From positions 1 through 64,000 of the forward strand of contig NZ_JBEYXW010000016.1 in NCBI RefSeq assembly GCF_040645195.1: DNA of 64,000 nt. Reading direction: 5' to 3'. How positions within the stretch are numbered: position 1 is the first letter of the stretch; every line of letters starts with the position of its first letter. Below the pieces are notes generated by a model. It saw nothing but the letters and a program-made list of their open reading frames with translations, was not told where the DNA came from and did not search any database. This DNA is from Prauserella_A sp040645195. Lineage in GTDB: Bacteria; Actinomycetota; Actinomycetes; Mycobacteriales; Pseudonocardiaceae. The position numbers were made by a program, and so were the translations under genes. Below are positions 51,143-60,119 of this stretch, piece by piece.

Positions 51143-52500
51143 CCGCATCATTGCCCGCCGAAGCGCTGATCGATCCGCTGACCGGAATCGTGCGCAGGCT
51201 CGTGGACATCGAACCGGTCGCGGGCATGCCGCGCCGTTATCGCGGGTTCACCGCCGAGGTCGCCGACGCGCGGCAGTTCGGCGCCTGGCCCGCCGACCGG
51301 GTGAGCCTGGGAGTCACGTTCGGCGACCCGGAGAACGCGCGCGCGGCCGCGCTGGGGGAAGCCGTCGAACGGTACTGCGGGAACAGGGTTTCTCCTGGGC
51401 TGCGCAGAACATCCGCCGCCGAACTGGTGGCCGCGGGCGAGCGTCTGTTCGGGCCGGACGACCTGCCGTTCTTCGCGCCATGGCAGTACGAGCGCCCCGG
51501 CTTCGAGTACCGGCGGTTCACCCCGGACCTCGACCTGGCGTGGGTCCGTGGGACTGAGGACGGCCAGGACTGCTGGCTGCCGGCGTCCTGGGTGTACCTG
51601 AACTACCACAGTGGAGCGCGGCGCGCCGAGCCTCGGCTGCACCACCTCAACTACGCCGGTATCGCCACGGGTGTCGACGCCGAGGACGCGTTCCGCCGTG
51701 GCCTGCTGGAACTCGTGGAGCGCGATGCGCTCGAGTTGTGGTGGCACCTGGGCGCGCCGACACGCGCGGTCGACATCGACGACGTGCCGGGCCTTGCCGG
51801 GGAACTCGCGGGGACGCGGCTGCGGGTGCATCTGGTCGAGCTGCCGACCGAACACCCGGTGGCTTGCGTTGCCGCGGTCGTGACAGATCCCGAGACGGGA
51901 ATCGTCGGCGGTGGTGCCGCCGCACGCTTCGACCCGGCCGAAGCGTGCGTCAAGGCGGTGCTGGAAGCGGTGCACACCTGGGTGTTCACCCTGGGGTTGG
52001 TTCGGCCGGATGGCTGGGTGTTCGACGCCATCGAAGCCGGTGTGCTGGCCAAAGGACTGTATCTTCCGTTTCGTGCCGACAGGCGCTATCTCGACGACGC
52101 GGGCCTGTGGTTCTCCCGGGTGCGTGACCTCGGCGCGCAGGTGGAGGTGTGGTTGGACCCGAGGGTGCAGGAACGGCTGCTGCACCGCTTCACCCGCCCA
52201 GCCGAAACCGTGGGTCTCGGTGCGCTCCCGCGCGGCACCATGCCGGACCTCCTCGCGAGCCTGCGTGCGGGCGGCTGCCGGCTCGCGCATGCCGATCTCA
52301 CCACATCGGACGTGGCGCACACGCCGTTGCGCGTGGTCCGGGTCTGCGCGACCGGGCTGGTGCCCAACGCGCCGGCGGCGTTCCGGTACTGCGGCCTGCC
52401 CCGCTGGCGCCAGGTAATCGGCAAACGAGGTTGGGCGGCCGGGGCCGATCCGCTCACCGGACCGGACGGATTGCTGCTCGATCCGCCGCCGTTCTTGTGA
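51136..52500 (+). CDS. YcaO cyclodehydratase (azoline-forming type)
   Basis: 454 residues. The start DPLTGIVRRLVDIEP is typical of azole/azoline-forming YcaO proteins. ATP/Mg-binding elements are ALGEAVERYCGN (about 73-84), RRGLLELVERDALELWWH (about 186-203) and AEACVKAVLEAVHTWVF (about 268). The C-terminus is proline-rich (LLLDPPPFL), as in cyclodehydratases where the tail is catalytic. It should use ATP to convert Ser (or Thr) of the precursor into oxazolines, or to form an amidine. No FMN dehydrogenase (SagB-like) is nearby, so azolines would stay unoxidised. GTG 51136 has AGGAG upstream. Confidence 0.9.
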   Translation: MVAASLPAEALIDPLTGIVRRLVDIEPVAGMPRRYRGFTAEVADARQFGAWPADRVSLGVTFGDPENARAAALGEAVERYCGNRVSPGLRRTSAAELVAAGERLFGPDDLPFFAPWQYERPGFEYRRFTPDLDLAWVRGTEDGQDCWLPASWVYLNYHSGARRAEPRLHHLNYAGIATGVDAEDAFRRGLLELVERDALELWWHLGAPTRAVDIDDVPGLAGELAGTRLRVHLVELPTEHPVACVAAVVTDPETGIVGGGAAARFDPAEACVKAVLEAVHTWVFTLGLVRPDGWVFDAIEAGVLAKGLYLPFRADRRYLDDAGLWFSRVRDLGAQVEVWLDPRVQERLLHRFTRPAETVGLGALPRGTMPDLLASLRAGGCRLAHADLTTSDVAHTPLRVVRVCATGLVPNAPAAFRYCGLPRWRQVIGKRGWAAGADPLTGPDGLLLDPPPFL

Positions 52501-52505
52501 CGTGC

Positions 52506-53735
52506 TCAGTCCGGGCTGCCGCTGCCCGTGGGGGAGGACCCGTTGATCACTCCTTGTTCCTGGAGCTCGGCTACCCGCTCGGGTCCGAAACCGAGCTCAT
52601 CGAGGACCTCGAATGTGTGTTCACCGAGTTCCGGCGGAGGCAGCCGGCAGTCACCACGGGCACCGTCCACAGTGATCGGTGTGTCCACGAGCCGCAGCCC
52701 GTCGATCGCTGAACCGGGTATCGCTCGAAGCAGGCCGAGCGCGTCGAGCTGCGGATCCGTGGCCAGTTCGGCGATGGTCCGCACTCGGCTGCAGGGGATG
52801 TTCCTGGCCCGAAGCCGTTTCTCCCATTCTTCGGCCCTACATTGTCTGAGCGCGGGAGCCAGTTGGCCGCACAGCTCGAAACGATGGGCGACGCGGTCGG
52901 GATTGGTCGTGAATCGCGGTTCCGTGGCGAGCCCTGGCACTCCGAGCTCATCGACGAGCCTGCGGAAAAGCTCGTCGTTGGGTGCGGCGAGCATGAGCCG
53001 GTGGTCCGCGGTGTCGAAAACCTGGTAAGGGGAGATGAACGGGGTCGCGGTTCCCTGGCGTCGCGGCGCGACTCCAGTGCCGAGGTACCCGGCCAGGTGA
53101 TACGACAGCCACCACGTTGAGGTCTCGAAGAGGCTGCTCCGCACGTGGCTACCCTGTCCGGTCCGCTCGCGGTTGGCCAGCGCGGCCAGGATGCCGAGGA
53201 CGCTCCACAGCGCGGCCCCGAGGTCGATCGCGCCGACGCCAAGGCGCACCGGATCCGCTTCCGGATCGCCGGTGAGGTCCATGATGCCGGTGTCTGCCTG
53301 CAGGATCGGGTCGTAGCCGGGCAGCCCGCTCTTGGGCCCCCGGTCGCCGTAGGCGCTGATGGAGCAGTAGACCAGACGCGGGTTCGCCTCGGCGAGCTGT
53401 TGGTAGCCGAGGCCGCGGCGGGTCAAGGACCCTGGCTTGAAGCTTTCCACGAGCACGTCCGCGGAGGCGGCGATGGCGCGGACGATGTCCCTGCCGCTGG
53501 GGTCATCGAGGTTCACGGCGACGCTTCTCTTGTTCCTGTTCGCAGCAAGATAGGTGGCGCTGCGGCCGTCCCACTCCGGTGGCCGCCACCGCCGGGTGTC
53601 GTCGCCGCCGGCGGGGTGCTCGATTTTGGTGACCTCCGCTCCGAGGTCACCAAGCGTCATAGTGCAGAAGGGGCCGGCGAGGTTGCGGGTGAGGTCGAGC
53701 ACGCGTACACCGCGCAGCGTCGTCGCCAGGCTCAT
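52506..53735 (-). CDS. CaiB/BaiF family CoA-transferase (family III)
   Basis: 409 residues: RVLDLTRNLAGPFCTMTLGD with LGAEVTKIEHPAGGDDTR, catalytic Asp probably in LPGYDPILQADTGIMDLTG, and GQGSHVRSSLFETSTWWL. It moves CoA between a donor acyl-CoA and a free acid. ATG 53735 follows AGGAGGAT at 7 bp spacing. It is divergent from an IclR regulator and convergent, with only 5 bp between stops, with the YcaO gene, so its catabolic island abuts the RiPP locus without any spacer. Confidence 0.9.
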   Translation of the reverse strand: MSLATTLRGVRVLDLTRNLAGPFCTMTLGDLGAEVTKIEHPAGGDDTRRWRPPEWDGRSATYLAANRNKRSVAVNLDDPSGRDIVRAIAASADVLVESFKPGSLTRRGLGYQQLAEANPRLVYCSISAYGDRGPKSGLPGYDPILQADTGIMDLTGDPEADPVRLGVGAIDLGAALWSVLGILAALANRERTGQGSHVRSSLFETSTWWLSYHLAGYLGTGVAPRRQGTATPFISPYQVFDTADHRLMLAAPNDELFRRLVDELGVPGLATEPRFTTNPDRVAHRFELCGQLAPALRQCRAEEWEKRLRARNIPCSRVRTIAELATDPQLDALGLLRAIPGSAIDGLRLVDTPITVDGARGDCRLPPPELGEHTFEVLDELGFGPERVAELQEQGVINGSSPTGSGSPD

Positions 53736-53763
53736 CGGACATCCTCCTCTTGTGAGGAACACT

Positions 53764-53782
53764 TGTACGCTGTTACGGTACA
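53764..53782. promoter_or_regulatory. IclR-type inverted-repeat operator
   Basis: TGTAC (53764-53768) and GTACA (53778-53782) flank a 9-bp spacer in the 73-bp divergent gap between the CoA-transferase and IclR genes. It is placed to control both promoters. Confidence 0.5.
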
Positions 53783-53808
53783 CCAGATCGGGCGACAGGG
53801 AGGACCGA

Positions 53809-54639
53809 ATGACGGAACGGAGCGCACGAGCGGGACAGCGCGAACGCAACCCGATCGCGGCACTGTCTCGTGTGCTCGCCGCGCTTGCCGAGTCCGATCA
53901 GGACAGTGTGGGCGTCCGTGAACTGGCCAGAATCCTCAACTCGCCACCGAGCTCGGTACACCGCACCCTCGCGGCCGCGCAGGAGGTCAGTCTGGTCTCG
54001 GTGACCGCGGCCGACCGCTGGGAGCTCGGCTGGGAACTCCATCGCATCGCCTCCTTGGCCGCTCGCAAGGCCCCATATCGCGCCGCGGCGGCCGACATTC
54101 TCGACGACCTCGCGACGAGCACCGGCGAGTCGGCGCTGCTCGCTGTCTACGACACGAAAAGACTGGCCAGGATGTGGGTCGCCACAGCAACGAGCAGGCA
54201 CAGCGTGCGCTTCGTTCCTCGGCTTTACGAGTGGTTGCCGGCACATGCGGGAGCCGGCGGGCTCGCCATCCTTGCCCACCGGCCGGCTGCCGAGCTCGAC
54301 GAACTGGAGCGACGTGGCCTCGACAGGTTCACCGATACGACGATCACCAGCCGCGCGGAGCTCGATCAAATACTTGAACAGGTGCGCGCGGACGGATACC
54401 GGGTCAGCCGCAACGAGGTCAACCTCGGCGCCGTCGGTGTGGCTGCCCCGATCACGACACACACCGGAGTGACGAGCAGCCTGGCGTTGATCGTCCCGCA
54501 ACAGCGGTTCACCACCGCGATGGAACGCGAGTTGCCCGACCGCGTGGTCAATGCGGCCGAGAAGCTCGCGCAGCGGCTCGGGGACCCGGTCTTCGGGCTG
54601 CCAGGCGACGGCCCGTTCAACCAGGGCGCGGACAACTGA
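53809..54639 (+). CDS. IclR-family transcriptional regulator
   Basis: 276 residues. The N-terminal winged helix (ALSRVLAALAESDQDSVGVR, ELARILNSPPSSVHRTLAAA) is followed by an IclR effector domain (ALLAVYDTKRLARMWVATAT, LPAHAGAGGLAILAHRP, GYRVSRNEVNLGAVGVAAPI). ATG 53809 has GGGAGGA upstream. It heads the catabolic island and probably responds to the compound imported by the downstream ABC system. Confidence 0.9.
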   Translation: MTERSARAGQRERNPIAALSRVLAALAESDQDSVGVRELARILNSPPSSVHRTLAAAQEVSLVSVTAADRWELGWELHRIASLAARKAPYRAAAADILDDLATSTGESALLAVYDTKRLARMWVATATSRHSVRFVPRLYEWLPAHAGAGGLAILAHRPAAELDELERRGLDRFTDTTITSRAELDQILEQVRADGYRVSRNEVNLGAVGVAAPITTHTGVTSSLALIVPQQRFTTAMERELPDRVVNAAEKLAQRLGDPVFGLPGDGPFNQGADN

Positions 54640-54737
54640 GGATCCATCCATAGTAGACAGACAAAGCAGACGGTGGTGCCCGCGGTGACCTGACCTCGGC
54701 TGCCGTGTCCCGGTCCCGCACCGAGGAGGGAAGACCG

Positions 54738-55796
54738 ATGACCGTTCCCGCACTCGATCTGGCAGATGACCCTACGGAACGCGGCCGGCAACAGGGCGAG
54801 GCACTGCGTGCCGACATCGAGAACAACATCGCGGTGTATCTCGACGTGTTCACGCGTCTGGGCTTGCGCACCGATGAGCTCCTCGAGCAGGCCCTGTGCT
54901 GGCTTCCTCACCTGCGGCGCCAGAACACCGAGTTCAGCGCGGAGGTCGAGGGAATCGCCGAAGGAGCGGGCCGCCCACTCGCCGAGGCGGTCATGCTCAA
55001 CGTCCGCTACGAGTTGATCATCGGCATGATGGCGCGCCACGGCCGCGAGCCCACCGGTGTCGACGGGTGCACGTCCTTCGGTTTGCTCGCTCACCGCAGT
55101 GAAACCGGTGGTCCGGTACTCGGCCAGAACTGGGACTGGGTTCCTGGCGCACGTACCTACGTCGCGCGGGTGCGCAGGAATGGCCGCCCTGACTTCATCG
55201 GCCATGCCGAGGCCGGTACCGCGGCGGCGACGCAGCAGGGCGTCAACGAACACGGGATCGGCGTGGTCATCAACGCGCTCATGGCGACCGCGGACTCACG
55301 CTACCGCTACCAGCGGCCGTTTCGGCTACGGGTACGCGACATCCTCAGCGCGACCACCCTCGGCGACGCGATCAAGGCCGTGACCGCCAGCTTCCGGACG
55401 GTGTCGATGAACTTCATGATCGGTCATCACCTCGACGAGATCGTCGACGTCGAAGCCGGCCCCGACACGGCGGCCTGCCTGCTGCCGACCGATGGCATCC
55501 TCACCCACGCCAACCACTTCGCGCAGCTGGCCATCGACACCGATGTGATGCGCGCGTGGCCGACGACGGTGTTCCGCGGGCCACGACTGGACCGGCTGTT
55601 GCGCCGCAACACAACTCTTGACCGCAAGCACATCCACGAATGTCTCGCCGATCCACTGTTGTGCGCCCGGGCCGATCCCGACAGCCCAGGGGACACGGCA
55701 ACTCTGACCGCCATACTGATCGACCTCGAACGCCGGGCGATCGCGGTCACCGCCGGGCCACCGGATGCCCACGAGTTCGAAGAACACCTCCTCTGA
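54738..55796 (+). CDS. C45 Ntn-hydrolase (acyl-CoA:6-APA acyltransferase-like)
   Basis: 352 residues. The probable self-cleavage and nucleophile site is DGCTSFGLLAHRS (Cys near 111), followed by GPVLGQNWDWVPGARTYV, the hallmark of the C45 family (isopenicillin N acyltransferase-like Ntn hydrolases). These cleave or exchange amide bonds. With the FAD amine oxidase and dipeptidase nearby, hydrolysis of an N-acyl amino compound is likely. ATG 54738 has GAGGAGGG upstream, 98 bp after iclR. Confidence 0.85.
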   Translation: MTVPALDLADDPTERGRQQGEALRADIENNIAVYLDVFTRLGLRTDELLEQALCWLPHLRRQNTEFSAEVEGIAEGAGRPLAEAVMLNVRYELIIGMMARHGREPTGVDGCTSFGLLAHRSETGGPVLGQNWDWVPGARTYVARVRRNGRPDFIGHAEAGTAAATQQGVNEHGIGVVINALMATADSRYRYQRPFRLRVRDILSATTLGDAIKAVTASFRTVSMNFMIGHHLDEIVDVEAGPDTAACLLPTDGILTHANHFAQLAIDTDVMRAWPTTVFRGPRLDRLLRRNTTLDRKHIHECLADPLLCARADPDSPGDTATLTAILIDLERRAIAVTAGPPDAHEFEEHLL

Positions 55797-55808
55797 GGGA
55801 GCCACCAC

Positions 55809-56951
55809 ATGGAGACATTCGACGTAGCCGTCGTCGGCATGGGCGCCCTCGGCAGCGCCGCCGCTTACCATCTCGCCCGGAAGAACGTCGATGTCGTAGC
55901 GTTCGAGCAGTTCGAGCTCGGACACGTGCGCGGAGCCTCGCACGACACCTCGCGCATCATCAGGACGTCGTACGGGGCACCGCAGTACGTACGCCTCGCG
56001 AAATCGGCCTATCAGGACTGGGCCGATTTCGAGGAAGTAGCCGGAGAGCGGTTCGTGACCACGACCGGCGGTCTTGTTTTCTGCCCGACGGACGGGACTG
56101 TCTCCGCTGACGACTTCGCGTCGAGTCTCGATGCCGTCGGTGTCACCTACGAGCTCTTGCGCGCAGCGGAAGTGACCGCGCGCTGGCCGCAGTTCCGGAT
56201 CCCGGACAACGTGCCGACGGTCTACACCCCCGACACCGGAATCGTCCACGCGTCCCGCTCGGTCGCCGCGTTGCAGATGCAGGCAAGGGCCCACGGCGCG
56301 GTGATCCGTGATCGAACTCCAGTGCAACGGCTGAGTCCCGATGACTCCGGCGTAATCCTCCACACCGCGACAGGCAACGTTCGCGCGGGGAAGGTCGTCC
56401 TCGCGACGGACGCATGGACGAACACGCTGCTCGAGCCGCTCGGCGCCGGCATCCCGCTGGTCACGATGCAGGAGCAGGTCACCTACTTCAAGCCGACCGA
56501 TCCGGACGCCTTCGACCACGACCGCTTTCCCGTGTGGATCTGGGAGGACGCCTTGTGCTTCTACGGATTCCCGACCTACGGCGAACCGACGATCAAGGCC
56601 GCGCGCGACGCGTCGGACAACCTGATGACCCCGGAAGAACGCACCTTCGTACCGTCACCAGAGCTGCTCGAACAGCTCTCGTCGTTCATGAGCGACCTCA
56701 TCCCACGGAGCGGCCCGCCCCTGCGCTCCGTGACCTGCCAGTACGCGCTCACGCCGGACCGAAAGTTCGTCATCAGCCCGTTGCGGAAGCATCCGGACAT
56801 CATCCTGGCGTTGGGCGCCGGGCATGCCTTCAAGTTCACCCCGGCGATCGGACGGATTCTCGCTGAGCTGGCTGTCGATGGCGACACGAGCGATGACATC
56901 TCCGCCTTCGCCGAACCGTCTCCGGCCGCGACGCCGGCCACGTCCGGCTAG
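55809..56951 (+). CDS. FAD-dependent amine oxidase (monomeric sarcosine oxidase / DAO family)
   Basis: 380 residues. Rossmann FAD motif DVAVVGMGALGSAAAYHLAR, RGASHDTSRIIRTSYG (as in MSOX and N-methyltryptophan oxidase), TDAWTNTLLEPLG, and the C-terminal GAGHAFKFTPAIGRILAEL. The Cys that carries covalent flavin in MSOX may correspond to SVTCQYALTPDRKF. It oxidises a secondary or primary amine to the imine with release of H2O2. It lies 12 bp after the C45 gene in one operon. Confidence 0.9.
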   Translation: METFDVAVVGMGALGSAAAYHLARKNVDVVAFEQFELGHVRGASHDTSRIIRTSYGAPQYVRLAKSAYQDWADFEEVAGERFVTTTGGLVFCPTDGTVSADDFASSLDAVGVTYELLRAAEVTARWPQFRIPDNVPTVYTPDTGIVHASRSVAALQMQARAHGAVIRDRTPVQRLSPDDSGVILHTATGNVRAGKVVLATDAWTNTLLEPLGAGIPLVTMQEQVTYFKPTDPDAFDHDRFPVWIWEDALCFYGFPTYGEPTIKAARDASDNLMTPEERTFVPSPELLEQLSSFMSDLIPRSGPPLRSVTCQYALTPDRKFVISPLRKHPDIILALGAGHAFKFTPAIGRILAELAVDGDTSDDISAFAEPSPAATPATSG

Positions 56952-56986
56952 CGGAGCCTGCGCTCCTTGTCGCTAGGAGGCTGTCG

Positions 56987-57421
56987 ATGTTCGCAGAACC
57001 AGCTGAGCCCGTGCTCGACCGGGCTCCGGGCAACGTACGGGCTGTCACCGCCGCCCATGCTGGTCATGGTACGACGCGACTTCGCCGCGTTGCCGGGTTC
57101 CGTGACTCGCCGTTCTACATTTTGGACTGGGAGTTCCCTCCCGGCACGAGCGAGGGAGCACACGATCACCGTGGGGACCAGATCGGTGTGGAGCACTACC
57201 ACGTCATCCACGGTGAACTCGTGATCGTCGTCGATGGAGCTCGTCACGAGCTCCGCGACGGTGACGCCATAGCGATTCGGCCGCAGCACATGCGGGAGGT
57301 CCGCAACGACTCGCGGCAACCTGCCCGGCTGTTGCTTGTGGTCGAACGGCTGACGGGAAGGTTTCACCGGGCAACACGGGGCCTTGACGCAGACGGATTC
57401 CCGGCTACTCTACCTGTCTAA
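56987..57421 (+). CDS. Cupin-domain protein
   Basis: 144 residues with a single conserved cupin barrel: motif 1 PGTSEGAHDHRGDQIGVEHY then HVIHGELVIVVDG, and motif 2 LRDGDAIAIRPQHMREV. The His set suggests bound metal. It may be a small dioxygenase, isomerase or ligand sensor of the pathway. ATG 56987 has a perfect AGGAGG. Confidence 0.82.
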   Translation: MFAEPAEPVLDRAPGNVRAVTAAHAGHGTTRLRRVAGFRDSPFYILDWEFPPGTSEGAHDHRGDQIGVEHYHVIHGELVIVVDGARHELRDGDAIAIRPQHMREVRNDSRQPARLLLVVERLTGRFHRATRGLDADGFPATLPV

Positions 57422-57539
57422 GCGTACGCGTGTTCGCTTGTAGCGAGCAGAGTAACGATCGGTTCCGCATGGCGCGCCGGCGGAGGGCGACAGCGCGGTC
57501 GGGGTGAGCAGCCGTCCACCATCAACCTCAGGGACTCTC

Positions 57540-59105
57540 ATGAAGAACAAGGTTCGAGCTCTCAGTGTTGCGGCCAGTGTTGCTGTTGGGTTGTCCGCGT
57601 GCACCACCGGCGGCGCGGGCGGGGAAGGCGTCAGCGGTACGAGCACGATCCGGACCGCGATCAATGCCGCTCCGACGACATTCACACCGTGGACGGCGGA
57701 GACCCGGGACGACTACGACGTCAGCCGTCTGCTGTTCAACACGCTGGTGCGCCGCGGCGCGGACAACAAGATTGTGCCCGCGCTGGCGACCTCGTGGGAC
57801 GCGACGCCGACCACGGCGAGGTTCACCCTGCGCGAAGGCGCTACGTGTGCCGACGGCACGCCGATCACCGCGGAGGTGGTCCGAAACTCGCTGCAGACGA
57901 TGGCGACGGCCGAGCACTCCGTCTTCCGGGAGATCGTGTTCGGGCCGGGCAAGCCCACGATCTCGGCCGACAACAAGGCGAAGACGGTGACCATCCAGCT
58001 CGCACAGCCATGGCAGGACCTGTTGCAGGGGATGAGCCTCGTGGCCACCGGCATCGTCTGTCCGGCGGGCCTGGAGGACCAGGAGGGACTGCGGACCGGT
58101 TCCGTGAAGGGCGCATTCTCCGGCCCATACGTGCTCAGCAAGAGCTCGCATGGCGTGTCGTACACGCTCACCTTGCGCGAGGACTTCACGGAATGGCCGG
58201 ACTATGGCGACACGCCGCAGCGCGGCGAACCCGCGCGGACCATCCAGGTCGACGTGATGGCGAACGGGTCCTCGCGGGCGAACGCGCTGCTCACAGGCGG
58301 GATGGACATTACAACGATCAGCACCCAGGACATGACTCGTTTCGACGGCCAGAAGGAGTACACCACCCACCGGCTGCCCTCCAGCAGCCTGTACCTGCTC
58401 TTCAATGAACGTCCCGGCAGCCTCTTCTCCGACGAGAGGGTACGGCGGGCAGTGGTCCAGACCTTAAGCCGGGAAGCGTTCAACAGCGCCGCGACCGGTG
58501 GTCTGGGAGATCTCGCGGTCACGTTCAGCCACAGTGCGGTCCCGTGCGCCAACACCGACCCCTCCGTGCTCGTCAAACAGGATGTCGCAGCAGCCAAGCC
58601 AGTCCTGAGCGGCAAGACCATCCGGATCAACGGGCTGGAGGTGATCGGGCCACAGGGCGCCGGGAACACCTACATCGCCGAGGCACTCCGCGCCGCCGGG
58701 GCCACAGTGGAGCTCGCCAACGTCGACGTCGCCACCTGGTCGACCACCGGCACGACGAAACCCGGCGCATGGGACCTCACCGTGTTCGCCGGAATCAACG
58801 CGGGCGGGACGATGTACGGCGCGCTCTCACCCATCGTCGGGCCACCGACCGAGGCTGGTGGCGCGAACTGGTCGGGCAACGAGCACAAGGACGTGCTGGC
58901 GATGGTCGACCAGGCGATGCAAGAACCCGACCAGCGGACGAGGTGCGGTATCTATCAGCGGATCCAGGAGACGCTGATCGACGGGGTGCACGTGATGCCC
59001 CTGTCGTACCTCCCGGCTCAGCTCACCGCCCGCCCTGGCTTCTCCGCACAGGTCTACAACGAGCAGGTCGACGTCAGCACGATGCAGATCGACAACGAGG
59101 GCTGA
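57540..59105 (+). CDS. Dipeptide/oligopeptide-type ABC substrate-binding lipoprotein (SBP family 5)
   Basis: 521 residues. Signal with lipobox LSAC (Cys21), then a family 5 binding protein (AINAAPTTFTPWTAETRDD, VPALATSWDATPTTARFTLR, LPSSSLYLLFNERPGSLFSD). Ligands of this family include peptides, opines, nickel complexes and amino-sugars. One TTA codon is found at 58464-58466. ATG 57540 has only a weak GGGA site. It is the first gene of a complete importer and follows the cupin by 118 bp. Confidence 0.9.
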   Translation: MKNKVRALSVAASVAVGLSACTTGGAGGEGVSGTSTIRTAINAAPTTFTPWTAETRDDYDVSRLLFNTLVRRGADNKIVPALATSWDATPTTARFTLREGATCADGTPITAEVVRNSLQTMATAEHSVFREIVFGPGKPTISADNKAKTVTIQLAQPWQDLLQGMSLVATGIVCPAGLEDQEGLRTGSVKGAFSGPYVLSKSSHGVSYTLTLREDFTEWPDYGDTPQRGEPARTIQVDVMANGSSRANALLTGGMDITTISTQDMTRFDGQKEYTTHRLPSSSLYLLFNERPGSLFSDERVRRAVVQTLSREAFNSAATGGLGDLAVTFSHSAVPCANTDPSVLVKQDVAAAKPVLSGKTIRINGLEVIGPQGAGNTYIAEALRAAGATVELANVDVATWSTTGTTKPGAWDLTVFAGINAGGTMYGALSPIVGPPTEAGGANWSGNEHKDVLAMVDQAMQEPDQRTRCGIYQRIQETLIDGVHVMPLSYLPAQLTARPGFSAQVYNEQVDVSTMQIDNEG

Positions 59106-59108
59106 GTC

Positions 59109-60119
59109 GTGAGCACCGCGCGTGTAGACGATCCGGCTCAGCACGCGGTATCGGCGGCGGCCTTGTGGGAAAGGCCGTGGCTGCGGTTCGGTGTCCAGCG
59201 GGTGACCGGGCTGCTGGTGTCGTTCGTCCTCCTGGTCACGGTGACGTTCGTGATCGTCCCGCTGATCCCAGGGGATCCGGCGGCGGCGATCGCCGGCCCG
59301 GAGGCCAGCGGAGCGGAGATCGCACATATTCGCCAACAGCTCGGGCTGGACGAGCCACTGCACGTCCAGTTTCTCGACTATGTCAGCGGACTGCTCACCC
59401 TGGACCTGGGGACGTCGTTCGCGAGTGGACAGGACGTCGCGACGGTGATCCTCGCCCGGCTGCCGTTCACCGCGGAGCTGGCCCTGCTGGCCATCGTGCT
59501 GGTGCTGATCATCTCGGTGCCGGTGGGCATGCTGGTCGCCGTCCTCACCCACGGTGGGCGCCGGTCGTGGCTCGACCACCTGTTCAACTTCGTGACAAGC
59601 CTGGTCTACTCGGTGCCCCAGTACGTGATGGCCACCCTGCTCGTCTCGGTCCTCGCAGTCGGCCTCGGTTTGTTCCCGGCGGCCGGAGCCGAGACCTTGC
59701 TCTCGCTGGTTCTGCCGACGCTGGCGCTCATGCTGCTGCCCATTTGTGTCGTCTCGCGGGTGGTTCGCCGGGAGACCGCGATCGTGCTGGATCAGGACTA
59801 CATTCGTACCGCCAGAGGATGGCGGATCGGCCGCCTGCGGATGTTCGGCCGGTACGTGCTGCCGAACGTCATCACCACCACGCTCACCTTGTCCGGTCTC
59901 ATCCTGGCCTCGCAGCTCGGCGGAGCGGTGGTCATCGAGAGGGTGTTCGCGTGGCCAGGACTGGGACAGGGCATCGTCGATGCCTTCCAGGCGCGCGACT
60001 ACCCCGTCATCCGGGGCGCGATCCTCGTCCTTGGACTGATGGCAACCGTGATCATCATCGTCGTGGATGTCATCCTGGCGATCATCGACCCCCGCACGCT
60101 GGAGGCCGACCATGAGTAG
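59109..60119 (+). CDS. Dpp/Opp-type ABC permease 1 (DppB-like)
   Basis: 336 residues with about six helices and the BPD_transp_1 signature. It has the typical DppB N-terminus (VTFVIVPLIPGDPAAAIAG, IRQQLGLDEPLHVQFLDYVS) and the EAA loop DYIRTARGWRIGRLRMFGRY. It partners with the permease half of the next protein. GTG 59109 is 3 bp after the binding protein stop. Confidence 0.92.
   Translation: MSTARVDDPAQHAVSAAALWERPWLRFGVQRVTGLLVSFVLLVTVTFVIVPLIPGDPAAAIAGPEASGAEIAHIRQQLGLDEPLHVQFLDYVSGLLTLDLGTSFASGQDVATVILARLPFTAELALLAIVLVLIISVPVGMLVAVLTHGGRRSWLDHLFNFVTSLVYSVPQYVMATLLVSVLAVGLGLFPAAGAETLLSLVLPTLALMLLPICVVSRVVRRETAIVLDQDYIRTARGWRIGRLRMFGRYVLPNVITTTLTLSGLILASQLGGAVVIERVFAWPGLGQGIVDAFQARDYPVIRGAILVLGLMATVIIIVVDVILAIIDPRTLEADHE

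Noticed and set aside
58544..60115. 523-codon plus-strand open frame
   Set aside because: It overlaps the binding protein and permease genes in another frame and is Arg/Gly/Pro-rich without any domain.
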